A stretch of DNA of 64,000 bases, taken from contig NZ_WUWM01000007.1 of the NCBI RefSeq assembly GCF_009846885.1, positions 1-64,000 of the forward strand. Direction: 5' to 3'. The notes under the pieces were generated by a model. It worked only from the letters and a program-made list of their open reading frames with translations, searched no databases and was not told the DNA's origin. Both the position numbers and the translations under genes were made by a program. This DNA is from Paenibacillus puerhi. Lineage in GTDB: Bacteria; Bacillota; Bacilli; Paenibacillales; NBRC-103111. Below, in pieces: positions 1 through 8,820 of this stretch. The first letter of the stretch is position 1, and each line of letters begins with the position of its first letter.

Positions 1-73
1 AGTCTCCTTCGTCAGTTCTCGCAAACCTTACGATAGGAGTTTAATAGGATGCTGGCAAGTGTCTCTTTTGCAT

Positions 74-523
74 TTAACTTAGCATTTTTACGCTGCAATA
101 TTCGGCACTTTTATTATGCAATAAACACCCGGTCAACACGTATTTCGGATAACCGCTGAAACGGGTCCTGTACGTCTCCGGCGACTTGATCAGATGGACT
201 CCATCGTTGAAGATGTCCCATTTTCGACATTCCTGGAAATCGTAGCCTTCAACATGCTGACAGACAATTGTTCAATGATGCGATGGCCGCATCAAAGTAA
301 AGAGAGCTGCTTGCCCATTCCACGACGCAGAGCCCGGAAATCTAAGCCGATGCTTCTTCGCAAGGAGAAAATACGCACGCCGCTCTTTCTTCCGAATATC
401 TGAGAAGACGTTTTGCCTAGATGGGTGCATGTGACTTATACTTGCTGTCATCCTCTTTGCGCAGTAGTCTTCAAACCAATTCCTGTAATCTCCACATTTT
501 TCTTTTTCGATTTGTTTAATCAC
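74..523 (-). pseudogene. Broken gene remnant, unknown product
   Basis: An 83-codon reading frame begins at a GTG at 523, overlapping the stop of the upstream flippase gene, and ends at a TGA at 272. In the same frame, past that stop, another 65 codons stay open down to a TAA at 74. The second part reads like ordinary protein (for example QHVEGYDFQECRKWDIF). This suggests one gene interrupted by a nonsense mutation. Its base composition is closer to balanced than that of the AT-rich cassette above it. I do not recognise the family. It could be a remnant of a glycan-modifying enzyme or of a mobile element, but no motif decides this. Confidence 0.35.
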
Positions 524-1952
524 TCTTACTTTTAATCATTGTTAGTATACTTTCAAAAGAATTGGTAATATCTTTTCTTTTAATTAATAAATATATCAGG
601 TAAGCTAAAATATAGATTATGACAGTTATCCAAGAGTCAAAACACCATCCCACAATTATAAAAACTGATGTGACTAGGAACTCTAATATAATATCTTTGT
701 AAACAAGTATTCTTAGAACTTTAGATAAATAAATTTCTGCCATGATACTACGTAATACTAAAAGGAAAACAATTGATAAAATAGCTAGATCCAAATTTAC
801 GAATAATTGAGTAACAATTATTGTAATGAGTAAACTAATAGCTAATGATATTAAATTAATTTTTAACATTAACTTTTCTTTTCTAAGTGTTTTAAGATAT
901 GTATTTACTAAAATAGCCATTTTTCCCTCATAAACAAATATCGGAAATACTATTGCCATATACATAAAGCTATCTGTATATTGCGGTAACCAAATTGTTA
1001 AACCAACCTTAAGTGGGTAATATGTAATCAACATCCCAAGTAAAAAAAACAAAATGAAGTCCCGTAGTGTTATGTAGATGTCTGGTAAGTTCTTTTTATC
1101 AGTCCTTCTTAAAATAGGGAACATAATAAGTCCTAATGCGTTAATAAATATCATCATAAAGTTTGATATACTTAGAGCTAATGATACTTTTCCAAAAGTA
1201 GCAACGTCCCATGAATTTTCAATTCCGAACCTGACACTGCCAATGATTAGCATGCTAGCAAGGTTTGCTATCATTAATTTTATTCCAACATTAATGTTTT
1301 CTATAGTTTCACTCAGACTATAATAAAAATCCGATATTTTACGAAAAATAATATCTTTAAGACATATCATAGCGTATATTAAAGATATAAATTTCGCAAT
1401 CAAATCAGAAATAATAACTAACTTATAGTCTTTAAAGCTAAACATCAATATAACTGTAACTACAAGTACGTATAGTACTTTTTCAAGTATTGCAATTTTA
1501 GAAAAATCTTTAATTTTATTAGTAGCTTGTAATATATACAATAACATAAATTTTGTATTAACTAATATTAAAGCAAGTGCAACCATCCTATAAATGAATA
1601 TTTTATCAATATTATTAATTAAAACACTAGTGGTGATAATTACTAGTATTGCAATTACTATTTGTGAAAAAAATAGCATCCAAAATTGAGAATAGAATAA
1701 CCGTTTATCGAGCTGACTATACTCTACTCCCCCATATCTTAAGTATATCCCATCATTCCAACCAAAATGCAAAAATCCAACATAGGTAGAAAGAAATATA
1801 TACAATTGCAAATAACCATACTCCGTTATACCAATTAACTTTGGAACAACAAGTACTATAAGTGTGGAAACAAATAAGGTTACTAAATTTGATGAAAATG
1901 TGTAGGAAAAATTTTTCATAAAACTAATTGCTTTAATATTCAAAATTTTCAA
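516..1952 (-). CDS. Wzx-type polysaccharide flippase
   Basis: A 478-residue, almost wholly hydrophobic protein with about 12 to 14 membrane segments. It has the layout of MATE/MVF-like lipid-linked repeat-unit flippases (Wzx, RfbX): N-terminal helices around VTLFVSTLIVLVVPKLIG, then an aromatic stretch GYLQLYIFLSTY typical of the family. The expected role is to flip undecaprenyl-diphosphate-linked repeat units across the membrane. It is the last intact gene of the AT-rich cassette and lies downstream of a Wzy-like gene. The start is uncertain: TTG at 1952 has no good ribosome site, while TTG at 1943 has GAGG about nine bases upstream. Confidence 0.85.
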   Translation of the reverse strand: MKILNIKAISFMKNFSYTFSSNLVTLFVSTLIVLVVPKLIGITEYGYLQLYIFLSTYVGFLHFGWNDGIYLRYGGVEYSQLDKRLFYSQFWMLFFSQIVIAILVIITTSVLINNIDKIFIYRMVALALILVNTKFMLLYILQATNKIKDFSKIAILEKVLYVLVVTVILMFSFKDYKLVIISDLIAKFISLIYAMICLKDIIFRKISDFYYSLSETIENINVGIKLMIANLASMLIIGSVRFGIENSWDVATFGKVSLALSISNFMMIFINALGLIMFPILRRTDKKNLPDIYITLRDFILFFLLGMLITYYPLKVGLTIWLPQYTDSFMYMAIVFPIFVYEGKMAILVNTYLKTLRKEKLMLKINLISLAISLLITIIVTQLFVNLDLAILSIVFLLVLRSIMAEIYLSKVLRILVYKDIILEFLVTSVFIIVGWCFDSWITVIIYILAYLIYLLIKRKDITNSFESILTMIKSKSD

Positions 1953-1989
1953 CCTCGATATCTATTTTTATACAATATATAACAAGCCA

Positions 1990-2823
1990 TCATGACCTAT
2001 TATTTCCTTTTTTCCAATTTTCATAGTATAAAATGAAGGACTGTCTACTGTAACTAGCCATTTTTTCATTCTCTAGTCCTACGCTACCATCTTCTTTATG
2101 AAGGACCCTAATTTCAGGTGTCATATACGTTTTAATTTTTTTCTCTAAAGCTAGTCTAGCCAGATGATTCTCTTCTGAAAATAGAAACATTTTTTCATTA
2201 TAAACTTCCCCAAGTATATCAAGGGCCTCACAGCCAAATATCACAAAGCTTCCATGACATGCATAAATTTCTCTTCTTTTTATATTTAAAACTCTGTCTA
2301 GACTGAGACCTATTATTCTATAAATTTTATTAATCGCAAAACCAATATAGGCTGGTAACTTTCTTTCTTTTATATATGAAAAATATCTAATCCATTCTAC
2401 AAACTCTATTTTTGAATAGTAATATGGATTTTGGTCTTTTCCACTTAATGTTTTAATTGTAGGAGCAACTATACATTTTTGCATTCCTTCTAAATTTTTT
2501 AGAGAGAAACTTTGTATTTGTACATCTGGATTACTAGTGATTAGATACCTAAATGAATATCTTTCTTTTGCTATTTCAATCCCACGATTATTACCATATC
2601 CGTATCCTTTATTCTCAATATTAATAAAATCACAATCATTATCTAAAGCAATTTTCTGAATCTGCAAATGTGTTGTCTCATCAAAATAACTATTTACAAC
2701 AATTATTTTATATAAACATTCTACCGCTTTCTTCGTATCCATAATAAAGTTTTTCAAATCTTCTATATTTCTGTAAGTTAGAACCACAAAGATTAAGTCA
2801 TAGTTCACTTTATATTGATTCAA
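1990..2823 (-). CDS. Family 2 glycosyltransferase (rhamnosyltransferase-like)
   Basis: A 277-residue GT-A protein. The N-terminus LIFVVLTYRNIEDL is the usual GT2 beta-strand and loop. The segment GYGYGNNRGIE followed by TSNPDV corresponds to the nucleotide-sugar and metal-binding region of WbbL-like enzymes. The later ENHLARLALEKK segment matches the catalytic-base region. It should add one sugar to the lipid-linked repeat unit on the cytoplasmic face. The start is a TTG with AAGGAGG nine bases upstream, inside the end of the preceding polymerase gene, so the two genes are translationally linked. AT-rich like its neighbours. Confidence 0.85.
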   Translation of the reverse strand: MNQYKVNYDLIFVVLTYRNIEDLKNFIMDTKKAVECLYKIIVVNSYFDETTHLQIQKIALDNDCDFINIENKGYGYGNNRGIEIAKERYSFRYLITSNPDVQIQSFSLKNLEGMQKCIVAPTIKTLSGKDQNPYYYSKIEFVEWIRYFSYIKERKLPAYIGFAINKIYRIIGLSLDRVLNIKRREIYACHGSFVIFGCEALDILGEVYNEKMFLFSEENHLARLALEKKIKTYMTPEIRVLHKEDGSVGLENEKMASYSRQSFILYYENWKKGNNRS

Positions 2824-2827
2824 CCTC

Positions 2828-4123
2828 TTAATCCTCCTTTACAACAATCTCGTTTTCATTCTGCTTCTGATAAGAAATAGATACATAAATATAGATAAAA
2901 AATAGAATAAACGCAAGTGTATAACTCATATAGGCCCATACACTTGTAATAAATCCATATAAGACGTAAAAATAAAAACTCGACAGTACAAGTAAACTAG
3001 CGGCTCTAACTTTGCTGATACTAACTATTTTCTTGAAAGTAAAGCTCATGACGACTCCCATAAAAAACATTAAAAATACCCCAAGATATGGTCCAAAATC
3101 TTCAATGAAAGGTCTAAATGCTGTAAAAACATTTGTACTCCAATTCCCCCAACTTACACGATCATCGTATATCCCCTGCATCCTCTCGGAAATACCAATA
3201 AAGTCAGCAATTCCATAAAATGTTCTCGTGCCGAAATAATAATTAATAGAGTCCATACTATTAGTAAACCAAATATCAAAGGCAGGTATATGTCCTAGTG
3301 CGTACAGAACGAACTTCTCATTTATCGTTCTAACTAACTTTATATCAAATACCCCAACTCTCATCATCATAGATAAATAGTTTATTCCCAAAAAAAGCAG
3401 TAATACTGTACAAAGATATAAAACAGGCTTCAATTTAAACTTCGCAAACTTGTGGTTTAACTTAACATAAGAGGTTACATAGCCACTAATAAATAAAAAT
3501 AAACTTCCAATTAGGATTGCTTTTGTATTCTGTGTTAGAATGACGAGAAGTGCAGGGAAAATAGAAGACAAACAGAGTATTCTTAATTTCTTCTCCTTAA
3601 AAAAATTAAAATTATACCCTCCAACGAGAGGAGAAAAGTATACTGACACTAGAAATAATCTACTGATTTGACTCGATCCTTCGCTACTTCCGGAATAACG
3701 TTCAATTGCAGCAGTATTATTTAATTCTAGAAGTGAAGCGGTGTTCAGTAATTGATTTAAAGATATTCCATGCTGAAAAAAGTAATCAAATGAATAACAA
3801 CTTCCTAAGAAAATAGATAAAAAAAGTGTTATTTGAGCTACATTAGGATTAACAGTATAACTACTTTCCTTGACTACTTGAGTCGCTTTTATATACTTTT
3901 TAGTATAGGGTAATAGTCCTCCTAACGAAAATGAAAACATTGCAATTAACATCCAAAAAACCCCATACAAACTAAAATCATAATCTCCAAATATCATCAA
4001 TGCTGCTACAATATGTATTGTGAAGTAAGTTTGTAAAAACATTGTCGGATGGGCTAATGTCTTATGAATACTATAAAAAAATGTTATAATAAATAATTGA
4101 ATTAAAATCATTAAAAATATCAT
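2828..4123 (-). CDS. Wzy-like oligosaccharide repeat-unit polymerase
   Basis: A 431-residue integral membrane protein with roughly 11 hydrophobic segments and one long extracytoplasmic loop (about residues 240 to 330), the usual pattern of Wzy polymerases. Sequence conservation in this family is weak, so the call rests on topology and on its place between glycosyltransferases and a flippase. It would join flipped repeat units outside the membrane. ATG start with GGAG nine bases upstream. It lies in the AT-rich cassette, and no other polymerase candidate is present in this cluster. Confidence 0.75.
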   Translation of the reverse strand: MIFLMILIQLFIITFFYSIHKTLAHPTMFLQTYFTIHIVAALMIFGDYDFSLYGVFWMLIAMFSFSLGGLLPYTKKYIKATQVVKESSYTVNPNVAQITLFLSIFLGSCYSFDYFFQHGISLNQLLNTASLLELNNTAAIERYSGSSEGSSQISRLFLVSVYFSPLVGGYNFNFFKEKKLRILCLSSIFPALLVILTQNTKAILIGSLFLFISGYVTSYVKLNHKFAKFKLKPVLYLCTVLLLFLGINYLSMMMRVGVFDIKLVRTINEKFVLYALGHIPAFDIWFTNSMDSINYYFGTRTFYGIADFIGISERMQGIYDDRVSWGNWSTNVFTAFRPFIEDFGPYLGVFLMFFMGVVMSFTFKKIVSISKVRAASLLVLSSFYFYVLYGFITSVWAYMSYTLAFILFFIYIYVSISYQKQNENEIVVKED

Positions 4124-4165
4124 GACATGCTACTCCTGATCCTCTTTAATCTTATTGCTATAAGA

Positions 4166-5332
4166 CTACCTAGTACTCTCTGCTTTTTCCCAAAAAGGTC
4201 TTGCCTTACCTGTCAAAATATTATAGACTCCGACCCACTGTGCGATAATTGTAACGCTGTAGTAATAAATTAATGTCATATACTTATTTTTTATTTTAAA
4301 TATTGCTCTAACTAATGCCAATAAATAAAACATTAATTGCCCAATAAAAGTAAATAGAAAAAACCAAGAATTGTTCACCAATAATGCATTTGATACAAAT
4401 AAAATAAGATGTGAAATCCACAATAAATATCTACATGTTCTATGGCCAAAATAAAAGTAAGAAAACCACTTATACCTAAATATATTAAGGATCCTCAGAT
4501 CAGGTAGGATATGTTTGAGAATAAGTCTATTCATCCTTACCTTTCGACTAAACTCGTCTTCAATAACTTCTCCAGCCTTTTCAAAAGCTATGGCATCATG
4601 GTTAGCAATTGCTCTTTTTCCTTGCAATGCATACAATTGTGGCATTGCTGTATCATGACTTTGGATCGGGTCAAATTCCCAGTAATCCTTTGTTCTACAA
4701 GCATACAATGCTCCGTTACCTGCTGTAATTGTTTGTATCCTTCCTTCTATTTCTCTAATAGTCAAATCACTATCCCAATAGCTAGCTTCTGCACTACTTA
4801 TTTCACTAGATTCCTGATTAATAATAGATAATCTTCCCGAAACATACGCAATATCTTCTGATGTAAATGCAGCCATAAGTTCTTTTATAGAATCTTTATG
4901 CATTATGGAATTAGCATCAGTCATTACCAAATAGTCAGTCGTAACTGTTTTTTGTGCTTCATTTTGAGCATTTGTTTTTCCTTTTCGATCTTTTGTTTGA
5001 TAAAGTCGAATCTTTCTATTGGGGTACTCTTTTATAAACTTTTTAATAATATCATTTGTATTATCTGTACTATTATCAGAGGTTACTAGATATTGTAATT
5101 TATCTTGAGGATAATTTAACTCTAACACATTATGAAGTTTGTCCAATATTACTTTTTCTTCATTATGTGCAACTATCAAAACTGTTACTTCAGGACAATG
5201 AGAATAGTCTTTTTCTAAAGTTTTACCTTTGTATATGCGTTCAATTAACTTGAGAGATGCTGGATACCCTATCATAGCCCAAATTATAATAAAACCACTT
5301 GTATAAAATAAGATCAGATAAAATAGTTCCAT
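4166..5332 (-). CDS. Membrane-anchored family 2 glycosyltransferase
   Basis: 388 residues. One N-terminal membrane helix is followed by a GT2 catalytic domain: VTVLIVAHNEE near residue 50, the DxD-like MTDAN near 138, AGNGALYACR, and SHDTAMP. An RKVRMNR segment sits where processive enzymes carry QxxRW. Three or four C-terminal membrane helices follow (about 295 to 375). The layout resembles hyaluronan- and cellulose-synthase-like or IcaA-like enzymes, but the RKVRM segment does not match the processive motif exactly, so it may be non-processive. ATG start with GAAGGAG. It probably acts on lipid-linked intermediates at the membrane. Confidence 0.83.
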   Translation of the reverse strand: MELFYLILFYTSGFIIIWAMIGYPASLKLIERIYKGKTLEKDYSHCPEVTVLIVAHNEEKVILDKLHNVLELNYPQDKLQYLVTSDNSTDNTNDIIKKFIKEYPNRKIRLYQTKDRKGKTNAQNEAQKTVTTDYLVMTDANSIMHKDSIKELMAAFTSEDIAYVSGRLSIINQESSEISSAEASYWDSDLTIREIEGRIQTITAGNGALYACRTKDYWEFDPIQSHDTAMPQLYALQGKRAIANHDAIAFEKAGEVIEDEFSRKVRMNRLILKHILPDLRILNIFRYKWFSYFYFGHRTCRYLLWISHLILFVSNALLVNNSWFFLFTFIGQLMFYLLALVRAIFKIKNKYMTLIYYYSVTIIAQWVGVYNILTGKARPFWEKAESTR

Positions 5333-5425
5333 ATAATTCTCCTTCTTAACATTAATCCACAGACTTTTTGTAAAAGTACTCTTTTTTGACCCTCAATTAA
5401 TCTAGTATAAATAGGTTTTAAGGTA

Positions 5426-6511
5426 TTAACTTTTATATATATTAATTATTTCCTCTGCCATTTTCCTAGATGTTAAATTATCTTTATAGAAATGGTAAGC
5501 TTTATTTACCATATCCGTCGCCCTACTATTATCAGTTAAAACATCATATATAGATACACTGAGCGCCTTAATATCACCATAATCTACTCCGATACAATAA
5601 TCCTTCATATCAGAATATCCCCCAGTTTTCGTACGAATAACGGGTACATGCATGGCAAAAGCTTCTATACAAACAATTCCGAATCCCTCGTTCTTACTTG
5701 GCAAAACCATTAAATCGGAAATATTTAGCATGTCCACTGGATTCACGTATCCTGTGAAATCAATATTATCCTTTAAACCATGAAGTTCAGCTCTTTGAAT
5801 AATTTTGCTTTTATACTCGTCTGCACCATTGCCAGTCAATAATACTTTACATTCAAATTTGGGATTAAAATTTTTCAACATTTCTCCCAGAGCGTCCATA
5901 AGATATAGATGGCCTTTTATTTCAGTTAGTCGACCTAATAAGCAAATTACCTTTTCATTTTTCACATTAAACTGTTCTCTTAATTTCTGTTTTTTTTCCT
6001 CTGAGTATTTAATATAACTGTCAGATTCAATACCATTATAAACGACTTTTAATTTATTCTTAGGTATACCTAGCTTTTCATTCAACATAGGTAACATATC
6101 ACTCGAAACAGTCAATGTTTTTTTTCCGCAAAAAGTGAAAGTTTTATAAATCAGGTTGGATGGAATATGATTAGAATGGTTGGTCCATATAAATTCAATC
6201 CCTGTGAGTAATGATAATAATTTAGTATAGATTCCCGTAGAACGCCAATGTGTGTGTATTATATCAATGTTATTCTTGTGAACTAGTCTTATAAGAAAAA
6301 TAAGATTCATTAATTGTATAAAAGGGTTTTTAGACATAAGTGGGATTTCAATATGCTCAATCCCTATCTTTTCTAATTTCCTTTTATGTGGTCCACCAGA
6401 AGACACAACAATGACATAATTCCCCTCTAAAGATAACGTATGAGATAATTGAATAATGTGCGAGTTTACACCTGAATCGTTCATATGTTTTGACAATTGC
6501 AATATATTCAT
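5426..6511 (-). CDS. Family 4 glycosyltransferase (GT-B)
   Basis: 361 residues with the GT-B two-domain fold. The N-terminal acceptor domain opens MNILQLSKHMNDSGV. The C-terminal donor domain carries VICLLGRLTEIKGH near residue 190 and the E-x7-E motif in NEGFGIVCIEAF near 277, the hallmark of GT4 retaining enzymes. It would transfer a sugar from a nucleotide donor to the growing repeat unit. It begins at an ATG placed immediately after the HAD gene's stop, with GGAG upstream, so it is in the same operon. AT-rich. Confidence 0.88.
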   Translation of the reverse strand: MNILQLSKHMNDSGVNSHIIQLSHTLSLEGNYVIVVSSGGPHKRKLEKIGIEHIEIPLMSKNPFIQLMNLIFLIRLVHKNNIDIIHTHWRSTGIYTKLLSLLTGIEFIWTNHSNHIPSNLIYKTFTFCGKKTLTVSSDMLPMLNEKLGIPKNKLKVVYNGIESDSYIKYSEEKKQKLREQFNVKNEKVICLLGRLTEIKGHLYLMDALGEMLKNFNPKFECKVLLTGNGADEYKSKIIQRAELHGLKDNIDFTGYVNPVDMLNISDLMVLPSKNEGFGIVCIEAFAMHVPVIRTKTGGYSDMKDYCIGVDYGDIKALSVSIYDVLTDNSRATDMVNKAYHFYKDNLTSRKMAEEIINIYKS

Positions 6512-6512
6512 T

Positions 6513-7202
6513 TTATTCTCCTACATCATTTTGAATCAATTTATTCAGATCTAGCAAAGAAGTAACCTTTAATGATTCCCTAATATTTTCATAATATAAT
6601 TCATATTTATAAATGGAGTACTCTCTAGCAATTCTCACAGTTCTTATTGGATAGATGCTATTGATATAAAAATCCTTTTTAGGATTATCACCGACATAAA
6701 TCATCTCATCAAATTCAAAATTCATCCGTTCTTTCATTATTTCAAATGCTTTAGGATGTGGCTTCCAATACTCTCTTCCCAATTCATCCGTTACGATAAT
6801 TTCATCAAAATAATCAAATGCTTTTACTGCATCCAATTTTTTATATTGAGAATTAGCATAACCATCGGTTATAATCCCTACCTTTAATCCTCTCTTTTTT
6901 AAGTTAATCAAGCAAGGTACTACATCATCAAAAAAATCAATAGACGGCAAATGATTCCGATAATGTTCTACAAGTTCCAGTATCTCATTTTTCGTATACG
7001 CAATTTGCAAAGTGTCAAATAGCCTGTTAAATACGTTCACAGAGCTTTGGTTAAATAATTCTACTAATAGTCGATAAAGTTCTTTTTCGCTTATTTGAAG
7101 TTTCAAACTTAATAGGTTAGATATATAATGATAACCACTTTCAATGTATTTTCTTTCAGAAATTAGCGTATCATCTAAATCAAATATAACTGCTTTTATC
7201 AT
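6513..7202 (-). CDS. HAD-superfamily hydrolase
   Basis: A 229-residue haloacid-dehalogenase-type phosphatase. Motif I is FDLDDT near residue 9, motif II is GIITDG near 115, motif III is the Lys of WKPHP near 147, and motif IV is GDNPKKD near 170. All catalytic residues are present and a helical cap lies between motifs I and II. Family members dephosphorylate small sugars or nucleotides. The gene overlaps the ATP-grasp gene and precedes the glycosyltransferases. The ATP-grasp and HAD pair may together make or attach an unusual substituent on the glycan, but the substrate cannot be read from the sequence. Confidence 0.85.
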   Translation of the reverse strand: MIKAVIFDLDDTLISERKYIESGYHYISNLLSLKLQISEKELYRLLVELFNQSSVNVFNRLFDTLQIAYTKNEILELVEHYRNHLPSIDFFDDVVPCLINLKKRGLKVGIITDGYANSQYKKLDAVKAFDYFDEIIVTDELGREYWKPHPKAFEIMKERMNFEFDEMIYVGDNPKKDFYINSIYPIRTVRIAREYSIYKYELYYENIRESLKVTSLLDLNKLIQNDVGE

Positions 7203-8179
7203 TTTACTAACTCCACGTTAGGATCTATGCAAATACTACTGTCGAATCTTAAAAATATAAGATTATCTTTAAAATTTTCGTTATATTCTAATTTTTCTCC
7301 CATCAATAATAGAAAAAGATATTCACAAGAGTCTGCACCACTCATAATACTCATTGGTGCTCCCCCTCCAAATCTTGGATTAATTTCTATATACTCAATG
7401 CCCCTGTTAGTTTTCATAAGTTGAACAGTTACATGCCCAATCGGCTTGAGTAAATCAATTAATTTAATAACATCATCAATGATCTCTCTGTCTCTTATGA
7501 TCTTCCCTTTAGATATCTCACCACTACGGGTGGCTATCCTTAATCTAGGAACGATCGAAATGATATTACCATCGAAATCTGAAAATACATCAATGGTAAA
7601 CTCTTCGCCTTCCATAAAATCTTGAATTATAGCGTTATTAACAATTCCTTTATAGATGTTTAACTCATCTTTATTATTAACTTTAAAGGTATTTATACTT
7701 GAACTTCCAGATTTAGGTTTTATAAACAGCGGAAACTTAAGATCACCATTCTCAATCTCTTCGTCTGTGTACATCTTAGGGACTCCAAAATTATTTGCTT
7801 CTAAAAATTTTTGGGTTCTTGTTTTATCTCTACAGATTTCTATAACTTTCTCATCTGATATTAAAATCTTGGCATTAGTTTTTTCTTCAATATTTTTTTT
7901 GTTTTCTGCAAGCAAAAGTAAATCAGTATCGATTGTTGGAACGACTAATGAAATTTTTTCTATGCTACATGCTTCAATGATAGAATCAACATAGTTAGGC
8001 TCATCAATACGCGGCAATATACACGTTTTATCTGCAAAGTATAAAGCTGGTGCTGTGTCAGAACAGTCAGCAGCCACAATATTACTTTTAATTTCCAACC
8101 TTTTTGCCGCTCTTTGAAAACACTGCACTAGTTCTACGCGTCTTCCCGCACTTAGAATTAAAACATTAATCTCTTTCAT
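7199..8179 (-). CDS. ATP-grasp carboxylate-amine ligase (CarB-like)
   Basis: 326 residues. An N-terminal Rossmann-like domain starts VLILSAGRR. The ATP-grasp domain carries FPLFIKPKSGSSS near residue 148, a metal- and ATP-binding loop near MEGEEFTIDVF, and the terminal EINPRFGGG near 265. ATP-grasp enzymes activate a carboxylate as acyl phosphate and join it to an amine. Next to a 4-amino-sugar pathway (dehydratase plus aminotransferase) with no acetyltransferase, it might load an amino acid or other acid onto the sugar amine. That role is inference. It overlaps its upstream neighbour by ATGA, so it is co-translated. Confidence 0.82.
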   Translation of the reverse strand: MKEINVLILSAGRRVELVQCFQRAAKRLEIKSNIVAADCSDTAPALYFADKTCILPRIDEPNYVDSIIEACSIEKISLVVPTIDTDLLLLAENKKNIEEKTNAKILISDEKVIEICRDKTRTQKFLEANNFGVPKMYTDEEIENGDLKFPLFIKPKSGSSSINTFKVNNKDELNIYKGIVNNAIIQDFMEGEEFTIDVFSDFDGNIISIVPRLRIATRSGEISKGKIIRDREIIDDVIKLIDLLKPIGHVTVQLMKTNRGIEYIEINPRFGGGAPMSIMSGADSCEYLFLLLMGEKLEYNENFKDNLIFLRFDSSICIDPNVELVK

Positions 8180-8820
8180 CTATTCCCCTCCGCCTTACTA
8201 CCTTCAAAATACTCCATCGTCACAGCAGTCTCTGAATGGATACCCTCTCTGACAAACACTTTCTTAATCGTCAGAAAAATAATCTTCCAATCTTCAATAA
8301 AACTAACATTGTCTATATACTGTACATCTAGGTTAAACTTATCTTCCCATCCAATAGCATTCCTACCACTAATCTGTGCCAAACCCGACAGCCCAGGTCT
8401 TACTTCGTGACGTCGCTTTTGTTGTTCGTTATAGAGAGGTAAATATTGCACCAACAATGGTCTTGGCCCAACAATGGACATGTCACCCTTTAGAATATTA
8501 AACAACTCGGGAAGCTCATCCAGTGATGTAGAGCGCAAGAATCGGCCGAATCTGGTCAGCCGTACCGCATCCGGCAGCAGTTCTCCGTTGCCGTCCCGCA
8601 CATCCGTCATGGTCCTAAATTTATACATCATAAAAATTTTCTCATTTAAACCTGGTCTTTGTTGCTTAAAAATTACAGGACTACCCAACTTCATTCTTAC
8701 TAATAATCCAACTACCAGAAACACGGGAATAAGTACTAAAATAGCACTCAATGATAAGACAATATCCATTGGTCTTTTTATTACTTTTCTATATAAACAA
8801 CCTTTGGATTGAACCATCAT
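8176..8820 (-). CDS. PglC-like phosphoglycosyl transferase (initiating sugar transferase)
   Basis: About 214 residues, the size of the short monotopic enzymes such as PglC. It has the N-terminal KRPMDIVLSL re-entrant helix, QRPGLNEK, YKFRTM, the catalytic Asp-Glu pair in SLDELPELFN, and GDMSIVGPRP. It moves a phospho-sugar from UDP-sugar to undecaprenyl phosphate, the first membrane step of the glycan. The tail GIHSETAVTMEYFEG resembles enzymes that use di-N-acetylbacillosamine-type sugars. A GTG at 8829 is also possible, but the ATG at 8820 overlaps the aminotransferase stop as ATGA. The gene is AT-rich except for a GC-rich patch at about 8,530 to 8,620. Confidence 0.9.
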   Translation of the reverse strand: MMVQSKGCLYRKVIKRPMDIVLSLSAILVLIPVFLVVGLLVRMKLGSPVIFKQQRPGLNEKIFMMYKFRTMTDVRDGNGELLPDAVRLTRFGRFLRSTSLDELPELFNILKGDMSIVGPRPLLVQYLPLYNEQQKRRHEVRPGLSGLAQISGRNAIGWEDKFNLDVQYIDNVSFIEDWKIIFLTIKKVFVREGIHSETAVTMEYFEGSKAEGNR

